The translations under genes and the position numbers were made by a program. From positions 1-14,819 of the forward strand of contig CAJOED010000025.1 of assembly GCA_905233335.1 (NCBI GenBank): DNA of 14,819 nucleotides. The letters run 5' to 3'. The notes beneath the pieces are model-generated. The model worked only from the letters and a program-made list of their open reading frames with translations. It made no database searches and was not told the origin of the DNA. Below are positions 6,425 to 13,787 of this stretch, piece by piece. Numbering within the stretch: position 1 is the stretch's first letter; the number at the start of each line of letters is the position of its first letter. Source of the stretch: an uncultured Synergistales bacterium. GTDB taxonomy: Bacteria; Synergistota; Synergistia; Synergistales; Aminobacteriaceae.

Positions 6425-7420
6425 CTATGATGCCTGACGTTTTTTCGAGAAGCAGTCAATTCCGACCGCAACCGCAAGCACTAAGCCCTGCACTACCATC
6501 TGCGTATACTCGCTGACGTTCATCATGATCATTCCGCTCTTCAGTGAGCCGATTATCAGCACGCCCGCAACTACACCCGACATTCTGCCGATACCTCCAG
6601 CAACGGACACTCCGCCCAACACCACGCACGTAATGACCTCGAACTCAAAGCCGATTGCCGCCGTGCTCTGTGCCGACCCCGAACGCGAGAGAAGCACTAT
6701 TCCCGCAAGTCCAGCGAAAAATCCTGACAGCGCGTAGATGAGGTACTTCATTTTGTTGACGCGAATCCCGGAAAGCTCTGATGCTTCTTCATTGCCGCCG
6801 ATAGCGTAGAAGTAACGCCCGAAATATGACTTGTTGAGAATGAAGCTGCCCGCCGCAAAACAGATTACCATGATGATTGCGCATATGGGTATGAGTCCCA
6901 CTTGTCCCATTGACTTGAAGATGTCCCACCTGTTGAGTGCCCAGCGCGCAAAGAAACCGAATGTCGGGTGCTCAAGAACTACTCCGGGAATGGGAAGACC
7001 GCCCGAAAGAAGATACGCACAGCCCCTGAATATAGTCTGTGAAGCAAACGTCGCTATGATTGCCGGAATTCCGATTGACGCAACCATCCAGCCATTGAGA
7101 ACGCCGATTAATATCGCCATGAGTATTGAGACGAGAATTGCCAGCCACATATTCCAGCCCATATTCATCATCAAGTACGCACATACGACGTTCACCAGCG
7201 CGATGATGGAGCCTATAGAGAGATCGATGCCGGCGATAAGGATTACGAACGTCATACCGATTGACGCAATGCCGTAATATGACACCTGGCGCGAAATGTT
7301 CACGATGTTCGGAACGCTCAAGAATTTCGGGTTGAAGTATGCGAATATTGCTATCTCGGCAATGAACACAAGCCATATTGCGTTCTGCTTGAATACCGTC
7401 ATAAATTTATTTTCGTTCAT
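6425..7420 (-). CDS. RbsC-type sugar ABC transporter permease
   Basis: A 331-residue polytopic inner-membrane protein with about eight to ten hydrophobic helices, of the branched-chain-amino-acid/ribose permease family. It shows the family motif AGIDLSIGS at 63-71, GIPAIIATFA in the middle (the equivalent of the PxFIxTLG region), YAIGGNEEASELSGI before the ATPase-coupling loop, and the C-terminal CVVLGGVSVAGGIG motif. It would form the channel for the sugar bound by the 9054-10079 protein, driven by the ATPase encoded 5 nt upstream. The ATG at 7420 overlaps no gene, and GGAGG lies about 13 nt before it inside the end of the ATPase gene. No lesion seen. Confidence 0.93.
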   Translation of the reverse strand: MNENKFMTVFKQNAIWLVFIAEIAIFAYFNPKFLSVPNIVNISRQVSYYGIASIGMTFVILIAGIDLSIGSIIALVNVVCAYLMMNMGWNMWLAILVSILMAILIGVLNGWMVASIGIPAIIATFASQTIFRGCAYLLSGGLPIPGVVLEHPTFGFFARWALNRWDIFKSMGQVGLIPICAIIMVICFAAGSFILNKSYFGRYFYAIGGNEEASELSGIRVNKMKYLIYALSGFFAGLAGIVLLSRSGSAQSTAAIGFEFEVITCVVLGGVSVAGGIGRMSGVVAGVLIIGSLKSGMIMMNVSEYTQMVVQGLVLAVAVGIDCFSKKRQAS

Positions 7421-7425
7421 GGTTA

Positions 7426-8982
7426 TCAGGAAGCCTCCTTTTTGTTTTCCGGGACAATGCCGGATGCGTACGTTAATATCGTGTCTGCGTCAAATTCGTC
7501 CTTCTGAAGTTCTCCCATCATTTTCCCTTCTGCGAGAACTATTATTCTGTCGGACATGCCGATTAACTCTTCCATCTCTGACGAAATCATCAGGATAGCG
7601 ACTCCATTTTCGACGAGGTCATTAATCAGCTTGTATATCTCGTACTTTGCGCCAACGTCAATTCCTCTTGTCGGTTCATCAAAAATTATCAGCTTGGAGT
7701 TCGCCGCTAGCCATTTTGCGAGTATGACTTTCTGCTGGTTTCCTCCCGAAAGATTTTTCACCAGCTGATGTATCGACGGACATTTTATCTGTATGTCTTC
7801 CCTGTATTTTTCCGCCGTAGCTTTCTCGAACTTTGAATCAATGACGCTTGCTTTCGAGATTCGCTCATAAATCGGCATGGATATATTGTTCTTTATGGAG
7901 TTCGTGAGGAGTGCTCCGTGCCTCTTTCTGTCTTCAGGAAGTAATGCTATTCCGTAATCTATCGCCGCGCGGGGTGCTTTGGGGTTAATCTCATTGCCCA
8001 AGAAAATAATCTTTCCGCTGTCTTTTGGACGTGCACCGAAAATCACCTGAGCAATTTCCGTTCTTCCTGCTCCGACGAGACCACCTAGCCCAAGAACTTC
8101 ACCCGCATGTACCTTGAACGAAATATCCTCGTCGCCGTTGCCGTAGACGTGCTGAAGCTCAATTACGACATCATCACGCACACAAGGTTTTCTCGGCGGG
8201 TATTTCTGGGTCATTTCGCGTCCTACCATGAGCTTTATGAGGTCGTCAACCTGATGCGGGATAGTTGCGGGATCTTTGTCCGTTATGAGGGTGTCAACAT
8301 ATTCGCCGTCCCTGATGACTTCTATTCTGTCGCTCAACCTGAAAATTTCTTCAAGCCTGTGTGAAATGTAGATTATCGACACTCCGCGCGATTTCAGAAG
8401 CTCCACGACTTTGAACATGCTCTCGACTTCTTTGGTGGTGAGCGGTGCGCTTGGCTCGTCCATGATGAGAACTTGCGCGTTCTGCTGTATGGCCTTTGCG
8501 ATCTCTACCATCTGCTGATAGCCGACAGAGAGATTTTTCACGAGTTCGCCGGGGTTGATGTTTATGTCGAGCTGTGCGAATGCCTTTGCCGCTTCTGCCT
8601 CCATAGCTTTACGGTCGATGACTATACCGTTCTTCTTGAGGATTGGACGACCCAAGAACATATTTTCAGCCGCAGAAAGTTCTCCGACGTTGTTGAACTC
8701 CTGATAGATTATCGCTATTCCGTTCTCTGCCGCAAGCTGTGGGGTCATTCGCGAAAACTCTTTGACTTCACCGCCTGCTTCCTTCTTTATCTTTATCTTT
8801 CCTGAAGTGGGAATGACTGCGCCGGAACAGCATTTTATGAGGGTTGATTTTCCTGCTCCGTTCTCGCCGATAAGACCGAGAATTTCACCGCGCCTCAACT
8901 GCAAAGTTACGTCTTTCAATGCGATAACACCGGGATATTCTTTCCTTATGTGTTCGAGTTCAAGAACATAATCATCTGCCAA
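7426..8982 (-). CDS. RbsA/MglA-type sugar ABC transporter ATPase (two ABC domains)
   Basis: A 518-residue cytoplasmic ATPase with two fused ABC domains, as in RbsA, XylG and MglA. Domain 1 has Walker A GENGAGKST at 39-47, Q-loop Gln94, signature LSVGYQQ at 151-157, Walker B VLIMDEP at 171-177 and switch His208. Domain 2 has the degenerate Walker A GLVGAGRTE (301-309) typical of these proteins, signature LSGGNQQ at 411-417 and Walker B LIIFDEP at 431-437 followed by TRGIDVGAK. The start codon is TTG (8980-8982), fixed by AGGAGGTG with a 7-nt spacer; the ATG that appears nearby is out of frame. It is separated from the binding-protein gene by 71 nt holding an attenuator-like terminator and is followed after 5 nt by the permease. 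Confidence 0.95.
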   Translation of the reverse strand: MADDYVLELEHIRKEYPGVIALKDVTLQLRRGEILGLIGENGAGKSTLIKCCSGAVIPTSGKIKIKKEAGGEVKEFSRMTPQLAAENGIAIIYQEFNNVGELSAAENMFLGRPILKKNGIVIDRKAMEAEAAKAFAQLDININPGELVKNLSVGYQQMVEIAKAIQQNAQVLIMDEPSAPLTTKEVESMFKVVELLKSRGVSIIYISHRLEEIFRLSDRIEVIRDGEYVDTLITDKDPATIPHQVDDLIKLMVGREMTQKYPPRKPCVRDDVVIELQHVYGNGDEDISFKVHAGEVLGLGGLVGAGRTEIAQVIFGARPKDSGKIIFLGNEINPKAPRAAIDYGIALLPEDRKRHGALLTNSIKNNISMPIYERISKASVIDSKFEKATAEKYREDIQIKCPSIHQLVKNLSGGNQQKVILAKWLAANSKLIIFDEPTRGIDVGAKYEIYKLINDLVENGVAILMISSEMEELIGMSDRIIVLAEGKMMGELQKDEFDADTILTYASGIVPENKKEAS

Positions 8983-9006
8983 TTTCTAACACCTCCTGTT
9001 AATCTC

Positions 9007-9039
9007 AAAAAAAGAGCCTCCCTGACGAAACAGGGAAGC
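9007..9039 (-). terminator. Internal terminator/attenuator between binding protein and ATPase genes
   Basis: On the minus strand GCTTCCCTG pairs with CAGGGAGGC (9016-9039, 6-nt loop, one G-U pair), followed by TC and seven T (9007-9013). It sits after the binding-protein stop and before the ATPase start. This arrangement usually lowers expression of the membrane components relative to the abundant binding protein. Confidence 0.85.
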
Positions 9040-9053
9040 CCGAAATATTCAGC

Positions 9054-10079
9054 TTATTTCATGCCTGCACTTATCTTTGCGACGTTCTCTGCCGTAATGG
9101 GAGCTACACCCCTGAATACGTTTTTCGCCTCAAGATTTCCGCTGAGAATGAACGCGAACATTGATGCGCATGAACGTGCTGTGTCCTCGTCCGACCCCTC
9201 AAAGCCGATTATGCCCTTTGCGGGATATGTCGGGTCCGCGAGCTGTCCGAGCTGCTGTTTCGTTACGTCGGTTGTGAACACGCCCATATCCTCCGGGATT
9301 TTTCCGCCCGTAGCTATCTGCAACGCCTCGTCTGCACCGATCATTGCGCCCGCACCGATACCAGTAACTACGCGGCAGTCCGGGTGTGCCTGAAGGATTG
9401 AGTCCATTGCGTCCTGTGCAAGGTTGGCCTCGATTGCGGCGGTTGTTGCTACGATCTCATATTTGCCGTCAGCTTTGTTCTTGAGGCCGATTCTGATTCC
9501 GTTCTCGCGCTCAAGAAGAATTACTGTCTGCGGGTAACCGATAATCGTAACTTCTGCTTTCTTCTCTGTGCTGTAGTGCTGATTGATGAAGTCGGCGGCA
9601 AGTTCACCGATAGCGATACCCAAGTCCGTATTGTTCAGTATCCAGTTTGCGTCGGTGTTGGTCATCGGGTCGTCCCAGCACATTACTTTGATGCCAAAAT
9701 TGCGGGCTTCTGCACATGCATCTTCAACGGCGTTTGCGTCGGACGGGTGAACCATGATGAGGTCGCAGCCTGCTGACACGAAATTTTCGATCTGGCCGAT
9801 CTGTGTTGCGGAGCTGTCGTTGCAGCCGACGATCGTGTACTCTGCACCAGCCGCGCCGAGAATTTCACCGAGTGCCGTCATAACGCCTGCCCAGTATGCG
9901 TTCTGCAGGGACTGGATCGCGATGCCTATCTTTTTGCCCTTGAGGACATCAAGGTTGGCTTTTGCGTAAAATTCGGGGGAAGCCTGGATGCCTTCAGTTT
10001 TGCCGGTGTCGGCGGCCATAGCCATTGCGGGAAGTGCAAGAAGCATAGCGAGACAGAACAGAGCGATAAACTTTTTCAT
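9054..10079 (-). CDS. Periplasmic sugar-binding protein (RbsB-like)
   Basis: A 341-residue substrate-binding protein of the periplasmic-binding-protein type I fold (Peripla_BP_4). Residues 1-22 are a signal peptide, MKKFIALFCLAMLLALPAMA, ending AMA-AD without a lipobox cysteine, so the mature protein should be free in a periplasm. Mature features are typical of RbsB-like proteins: KGKKIGIAIQSLQNAYWAGV at the first strand, SAGCDLIMVHPSDANAVED, KVMCWDDPMTNTDANWI at the hinge, and VTGIGAGAMIGADEALQIAT near the C-terminus. ATG 10079 is preceded by AAGGAGAG with 8 nt spacing. It is the first intact gene of the operon, 70 nt after the broken SDR gene, and is followed by an attenuator. The ligand is unknown; a pentose, hexose or polyol is likely. 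Confidence 0.92.
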   Translation of the reverse strand: MKKFIALFCLAMLLALPAMAMAADTGKTEGIQASPEFYAKANLDVLKGKKIGIAIQSLQNAYWAGVMTALGEILGAAGAEYTIVGCNDSSATQIGQIENFVSAGCDLIMVHPSDANAVEDACAEARNFGIKVMCWDDPMTNTDANWILNNTDLGIAIGELAADFINQHYSTEKKAEVTIIGYPQTVILLERENGIRIGLKNKADGKYEIVATTAAIEANLAQDAMDSILQAHPDCRVVTGIGAGAMIGADEALQIATGGKIPEDMGVFTTDVTKQQLGQLADPTYPAKGIIGFEGSDEDTARSCASMFAFILSGNLEAKNVFRGVAPITAENVAKISAGMK

Positions 10080-10149
10080 GAAAACAACTCTCCTTTATGA
10101 ATGATAATATATTTTTCACGCCCTCGACATAAGGCGCAAAATTCCACTG

Positions 10150-10918
10150 TTAGAAGCAGGTGAATGCTCCGTCGAGCACAAAGTCGGCACCCGTCGTGAA
10201 AGTGCTTGTGTCTCCGGCCAAGTATACGCAGATGGATTCGAGTTCTTCAGGTTTTCCGAGTCTGCCCATCGGAGCGAGTTCGTTCCATTTTGCGATTAAC
10301 GGCTTGAGGAACTCCGAACTCAACGTCAAGTCCGTGCCGATGTAGCCGGGGCTGATTGAGTTCACACGCACTCCGCGTTTTGCCCACTCGATAGCGAGGG
10401 ATTTCGTGAGCTTTATCACTCCTGCTTTCGACGCGTTGTAGCGGCTGTGGGACGTTCACGATATGTGCGGACATTGACGCGGTGTTGATGATTGAGCCGC
10501 CCCCGTGAGCGAGCATGTACTTCCCGGCGATTGTGTCAGTCAGGAATACGCTGTTGAGATTCACGTCGATGTTCTTTTTCCACTGTGCATAAGTCATTTC
10601 GTCGGCGGGAGCGTTGATGCAGATACCTGCGTTTGCGTGGCAGAAGTCCAAGCCTCCGAGTTTCGCAACAACCTCATCGACCATAGCTTGAACGTCAGCT
10701 TCATTCGTAACGTCGCACTTGATGGCGATAATTTTGCGTCCCGTAGCCTGTGCGATTTCCTGAGCTGTCTTCTCGGCTTCAGCAATGTCGAGGTCAACGA
10801 TAGCGAGGTCTGCACCTGCTTCAGCGAATGCCGTAGCTGTACACTTTCCGATACCGCGAGCCGCGCCCGTAACGAAACCTTTTTTTCCGTCGAGCCTCAT
10901 TTTTTCGATAATGCCCAC
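10150..10918 (-). pseudogene. Short-chain dehydrogenase/reductase gene with frameshift before the active site
   Basis: The first frame, from GTG 10918 (AAGGAGG eight nt upstream), gives a clear SDR start: FVTGAARGIGK (TGxxxGxG), Asp after strand two (AIVDLD, NAD-preferring), NAGI and the serine segment IINTASMSAHIVNVPQP. At about 10441 the frame breaks. The next frame resumes with YNASKAG, the catalytic Tyr and Lys, and continues KLTKSLAIEWAKRGVRVNSI and SPGYIGTDLTL to a stop at 10150. Family members usually have two or three residues (for example QAA) between PQP and YNASK, so a small deletion of about 8 nt fits better than one inserted base. The product of frame one keeps the cofactor domain but loses Tyr-Lys and ends in a wrong tail, so it should be inactive. 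The rejoined length of about 256 residues is normal. It is the promoter-proximal gene of the carbohydrate operon. Confidence 0.85.
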
Positions 10919-10982
10919 AATAACACCCTCCTTAAAATTACAGTAAAGAAGTTGCGAGGTCTGTATATGAATTTTGTAAAGT

Positions 10983-11009
10983 TATTTTGTAAAATGGGTT
11001 TACATAATA
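10983..11009. promoter_or_regulatory. Operator-like inverted repeat at the operon start point
   Basis: Half-sites TATTTTGTAAA (10983-10993) and TTTACATAATA (10999-11009) are inverted copies matching at 10 of 11 positions around a 5-bp centre. A further TTTTGTAAA lies at 10972-10980, 13 bp from the one inside the left half. The repeat overlaps the -10 box and the expected start of transcription, the right place for repression. The divergent ROK protein is the natural candidate to bind it; ROK repressors bind AT-rich inverted repeats. That link is inferred. Confidence 0.6.
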
Positions 11010-11034
11010 TAATTTTTTGCGCTGAATTTGTCAA
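11006..11034 (-). promoter_or_regulatory. Sigma70-type promoter of the carbohydrate operon
   Basis: On the minus strand TTGACA (11029-11034, perfect -35) and TATATT (11006-11011, 5/6 -10) are spaced by exactly 17 bp. Transcription would start near 10999, leaving a leader of about 80 nt before the SDR start codon. Confidence 0.75.
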
Positions 11035-11108
11035 TGCAATATTTACGTTAATATCACGAACACTGGAGGGGAAGCCTTACGTCCCGGCATGAAGCCGTCG
11101 ACATCACG

Positions 11109-11154
11109 AACGACTCACAACATGACGCTAGCACATGCGGGGCTATGACCGCAC
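11109..11154. repeat. 46-bp direct repeat, copy 1
   Basis: Begins AACGACTCACAACATGACGC and ends CTATGACCGCAC. It contains the palindrome GCTAGC and a small hairpin (TGCGG 11136-11140 with CCGCA 11149-11153). It is identical to copy 2 except for one G fewer in the G-run. Confidence 0.9.
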
Positions 11155-11212
11155 GAGGCACAAACACGGGGCTTTACGTTCAGCAGAATATCACGTAGAG
11201 AGACAACGACGC

Positions 11213-11259
11213 AACGACTCACAACATGACGCTAGCACATGCGGGGGCTATGACCGCAC
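11213..11259. repeat. 46-bp direct repeat, copy 2 (47 bp)
   Basis: Same sequence as copy 1 with one extra G in the G-run, placed 104 bp downstream in the same orientation. A decayed third start (CATGACACTAACAC, 12 of 14 matching) follows at 11262-11275. Confidence 0.9.
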
Positions 11260-11355
11260 AGCATGACACTAACACGCACGCTAACGGGGAAACATCACGA
11301 CACCGAGAACGGCAATATTTGCGCTAAAATATCACGCACAAGGGAGTGAAAAATT

Positions 11356-12492
11356 TTGGTGAAGCGAATAACGCCGGGACAGATCCGCAAGACTAACCGA
11401 CAAATGATTTACAACTACATATACAGGCAGAAGGGACAATACACATCACAGCAGGACATCTCGCAAGCCTTACGCATGAGCCGACCCACTGTTGCCGGGA
11501 TACTTTCAGCGATGGAGCAGAGCGGCTTGATTTTTCGGAGCGGACTCATTGACGCTGATATGCCCGGACGAAAACCAGTAACATGGTCGATAGCTTCCGA
11601 CTACAAAATTGCGCTAGGTGTCGAAATCCTGAAACACGTCGTGAAGATTATTGCTGTCGATCTCTACGGGAATGCGTTGAAGTGCGAAAGATTTTTCACC
11701 GAATACCAGAACAACGAGGCATACTATAAACTCATAAGCGAAAAAGTACAGGGCTTCATAAAATCACTCGGCATAAACGAAAAAATTTTGGGAATAGGCT
11801 TTGCTCTTCAGGGGCTTGTGTCGGCGGACGGCAGGACTGTCATTTACGGCGAAATCCTGAAATGCACCGGCCTCACTATTGACGTTTTCACGAAATGGCT
11901 CGATTACCCCTGCATGTTCATTCACGAACCCGACGGAGCAGCTCTCTCTGAATTATGGGTGTCCCCCGAACTCGAAAACGCCGTGTATCTCTCCATGAGC
12001 GTACACTTGGGAGGGGCAATCATTCGCGGACGGAAAATCACGAACGGCATTCACAGACACTCCGCGACGTTCGAACACATCGAGGCACAGCCCGGAGGAG
12101 AGTTGTGCTATTGCGGCAAAAGAGGCTGTTACGAAACTGTATGCTCAAAAGAAGCGTTATTGCGTGGCGATGACCCGGAAGATTTTTTTTCGCGCGTCAG
12201 AAGCTCAGAGCCGGAAGCCTCAAAACGCTGGCGGGTATTCCTAAGTTATCTCGGAGGACTCATCGCACACCTTCACTTAGTCGTCGACACAAAATTTATT
12301 CTCGGCGGACACTTGGCACCATACTTCACAGAAGACGACATAGCTATACTCTATCAGGAAGTCAGAGAACGCACGCCATTCATTGAGGGAGATGATTTCA
12401 TTTTACGGAGCAAAATGCCCTCGCACAACATCACAATAGGAGCAGCACTGCCATATATCATGAATTTTCTGGAGAACGCCGGCGGGGTTTAA
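11356..12492 (+). CDS. ROK-family transcriptional repressor (XylR/NagC type)
   Basis: A 378-residue cytoplasmic regulator. Residues 1-75 form a winged-helix DNA-binding domain with the helix-turn-helix TSQQDISQALRMSRPTVAG at 30-48. The rest is a ROK sugar-kinase fold acting as ligand sensor. The zinc motif CYCGKRGCYE (251-260) supplies Cys251, Cys253 and Cys258, with His241 (FEHIE) as the probable fourth ligand. The usual N-D-x-N segment of ROK kinases is replaced by EPDG at 191-194, which suits a non-catalytic regulator. The start is TTG 11356, with AGGGAG nine nt upstream; GTG 11359 is the alternative. It is divergent from the SDR-importer-dehydrogenase operon and followed after 90 nt by a second importer, so it may control both. 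Inducer unknown, probably the imported sugar or its phosphate. Confidence 0.9.
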   Translation: MVKRITPGQIRKTNRQMIYNYIYRQKGQYTSQQDISQALRMSRPTVAGILSAMEQSGLIFRSGLIDADMPGRKPVTWSIASDYKIALGVEILKHVVKIIAVDLYGNALKCERFFTEYQNNEAYYKLISEKVQGFIKSLGINEKILGIGFALQGLVSADGRTVIYGEILKCTGLTIDVFTKWLDYPCMFIHEPDGAALSELWVSPELENAVYLSMSVHLGGAIIRGRKITNGIHRHSATFEHIEAQPGGELCYCGKRGCYETVCSKEALLRGDDPEDFFSRVRSSEPEASKRWRVFLSYLGGLIAHLHLVVDTKFILGGHLAPYFTEDDIAILYQEVRERTPFIEGDDFILRSKMPSHNITIGAALPYIMNFLENAGGV

Positions 12493-12504
12493 TTCATATT
12501 ACGG

Positions 12505-12532
12505 TTACTTAGTAAGGCATTCAGGATATAAT
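12505..12532 (+). promoter_or_regulatory. Promoter -10 box and small palindrome before second binding-protein gene
   Basis: A perfect TATAAT lies at 12527-12532, 51 bp before the start codon. The upstream element TTACTT (12505-12510, 16-bp spacer) is a poor -35. It forms part of TTACTTAGTAA (12505-12515), an inverted repeat around a central T, so an activator or repressor may act here. This gives the second cassette its own promoter apart from the ROK gene. Confidence 0.5.
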
Positions 12533-12582
12533 TATCACAGTTCCAAAAACACACACAAATATATATTATGGAGGTTCACACA

Positions 12583-13704
12583 ATGGCAAAAAAATTTGTT
12601 GCTCTCCTCATGATTGCTTCTCTCACTCTCGGAATTGCTCCTGTTGCATCTGCTGCTCCGATAAAGATCGGCATCTCCATATGGAGTTCCACCGACACGC
12701 TCGGCAGTGAGTGCAAGAGAATTATTGATGCGGCTGCTGCTGCTCTTGGTGTTCAGACGCAATGGGTAGACCAGGCGCATATTTCCGAACAGGTTACGTC
12801 GAGTGCGGAGACACTTGCGCTTGCGGGGTGCGACGGAATAATCATCTGCAACAGTGCCAGCGCAGAAATGGGATCCGTCATCAAGACATGCGACGAAAAT
12901 GAAGTGTACGTAGCGCAGTTCTTCAGGGTAATCGACAAGGACGCTAACCCCGACGAGTTCGCCCAGGCATGTGCGTCAAAGTATTATGTCGGTGCTGTAC
13001 ATGAATCGGAGTTCGACAACGGCAAAACATTAGTGCTCATTCTTGCGGGTCAGAAGGGCTGCAGGAAAATCGGCCTTGAGGGATGGGAACCCGGCGACGC
13101 TACGTTCTTGGGACGCTGGGCGGGATACAAAGCTGGCGTAGAGGCATGGAACGAAGCACACCCCGACGACAAAGTAGTACTTCTTGACCCTCAATACGGA
13201 CGCACAACGACCGACACGGGACGCGCTACAGCAGAAGCAATCATCGACGCAAACCCGGACATTGATGCACTCATAGTAGCTGGCGGCGGCGGTGATACAC
13301 TTCTCGGAGCTATCGCGGCAATCGAGGCAAAAGGTCTCACGGGGAAAATCGCGGTGGTATCCACTGACTTCCTTCCTGACCTCGACGCAAAACTGAAATC
13401 AGGAGCTATGGCGGCTGAGTCCGGCGGGCACTATGCGGATCCGTTCTTTGCGTTCCTGATGGTGTACAACACGATACGCGGCAAGTATGAGGCAAGCACT
13501 ACGAGCTTCCGTGATATGGTGTTCCCGTATATGTACGTTGCTTCACCGGAAGACTATGCGAACTATGCGGCATTCTTCACCGGTTCAGAACTTCCGTACA
13601 CTACAGACGAGATAAAAGCACTTGCGGAACTTCCGTATGAAGAACTTGCGGCGGCGTGTGCGAAACTTTCAGTTGAGGACGTTGTATCGCGTCATTCAAA
13701 ATAG
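12583..13704 (+). CDS. Periplasmic sugar-binding protein of second ABC importer
   Basis: A 373-residue exported binding protein of the Peripla_BP_4/RbsB-like group. The signal peptide covers about residues 1-25 (MAKKFVALLMIASLTLGIAP, then VASA, with cleavage before the next A) and has no lipobox. The mature part begins PIKIGISIWSSTDTLGSECK, and continues through AGCDGIIICNSASAEMGSVI, DALIVAGGGGDTLLGAIAAI and GKIAVVSTDFLPDL. It is clearly different from the binding protein at 9054-10079 and about 30 residues longer, so a different ligand is likely. ATG 12583 follows GGAGG with 8-nt spacing; the in-frame ATG at 12568 lies in front of that site and is rejected. A terminator hairpin follows the gene, before the permease. 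Confidence 0.88.
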   Translation: MAKKFVALLMIASLTLGIAPVASAAPIKIGISIWSSTDTLGSECKRIIDAAAAALGVQTQWVDQAHISEQVTSSAETLALAGCDGIIICNSASAEMGSVIKTCDENEVYVAQFFRVIDKDANPDEFAQACASKYYVGAVHESEFDNGKTLVLILAGQKGCRKIGLEGWEPGDATFLGRWAGYKAGVEAWNEAHPDDKVVLLDPQYGRTTTDTGRATAEAIIDANPDIDALIVAGGGGDTLLGAIAAIEAKGLTGKIAVVSTDFLPDLDAKLKSGAMAAESGGHYADPFFAFLMVYNTIRGKYEASTTSFRDMVFPYMYVASPEDYANYAAFFTGSELPYTTDEIKALAELPYEELAAACAKLSVEDVVSRHSK

Positions 13705-13723
13705 CATTGACGGAGTGAATTTT

Positions 13724-13762
13724 GCGGAGTCGGGGAGAAGTTTTTACCGGCTCTGCTTTTTT
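13724..13762 (+). terminator. Internal terminator/attenuator between second binding protein and permease
   Basis: GCGGAGTCGG (13724-13733) pairs with CCGGCTCTGC (13747-13756) over ten pairs including two G-U, with a 13-nt loop and six T (13757-13762). It lies 20 nt after the binding-protein stop and 25 nt before the permease start. Confidence 0.85.
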
Positions 13763-13787
13763 GTAGACATAAGGAAGTGAATTTTTC

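Larger units (their letters stand above)
10919..11355. other. Divergent regulatory region between SDR operon and ROK gene
   Basis: This 437-bp stretch has no complete gene. The part nearest the SDR is AT-rich and holds the operon promoter and operator. The part nearest the ROK gene (about 11050-11340) holds two copies of a 46-bp repeat, a degenerate partial third at 11262-11275, and five ATCACG hexamers (near 11053, 11103, 11190, 11294 and 11330). No strong promoter for the ROK gene stands out; TAAAAT at 11325-11330 is a possible -10 box without a fitting -35. A 33-codon ORF starts at 11226, discussed under findings. Confidence 0.6.

Noticed and set aside
10430..10450. Programmed ribosomal frameshift in the SDR gene
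   Set aside because: There is no slippery heptamer, no stimulatory structure is evident, and residues seem to be missing at the junction; a small deletion explains it better.
10505..11092. Plus-strand ORF of 195 codons entering the regulatory region
   Set aside because: Most of it is antisense to the SDR gene and the rest covers the AT-rich promoter. Its composition is Cys- and Ser-rich without domains, as expected from antisense reading.
11109..11259. CRISPR array
   Set aside because: Only two good copies 104 bp apart, a 46-bp unit unlike typical CRISPR repeats, an irregular third copy and no cas genes in the window.
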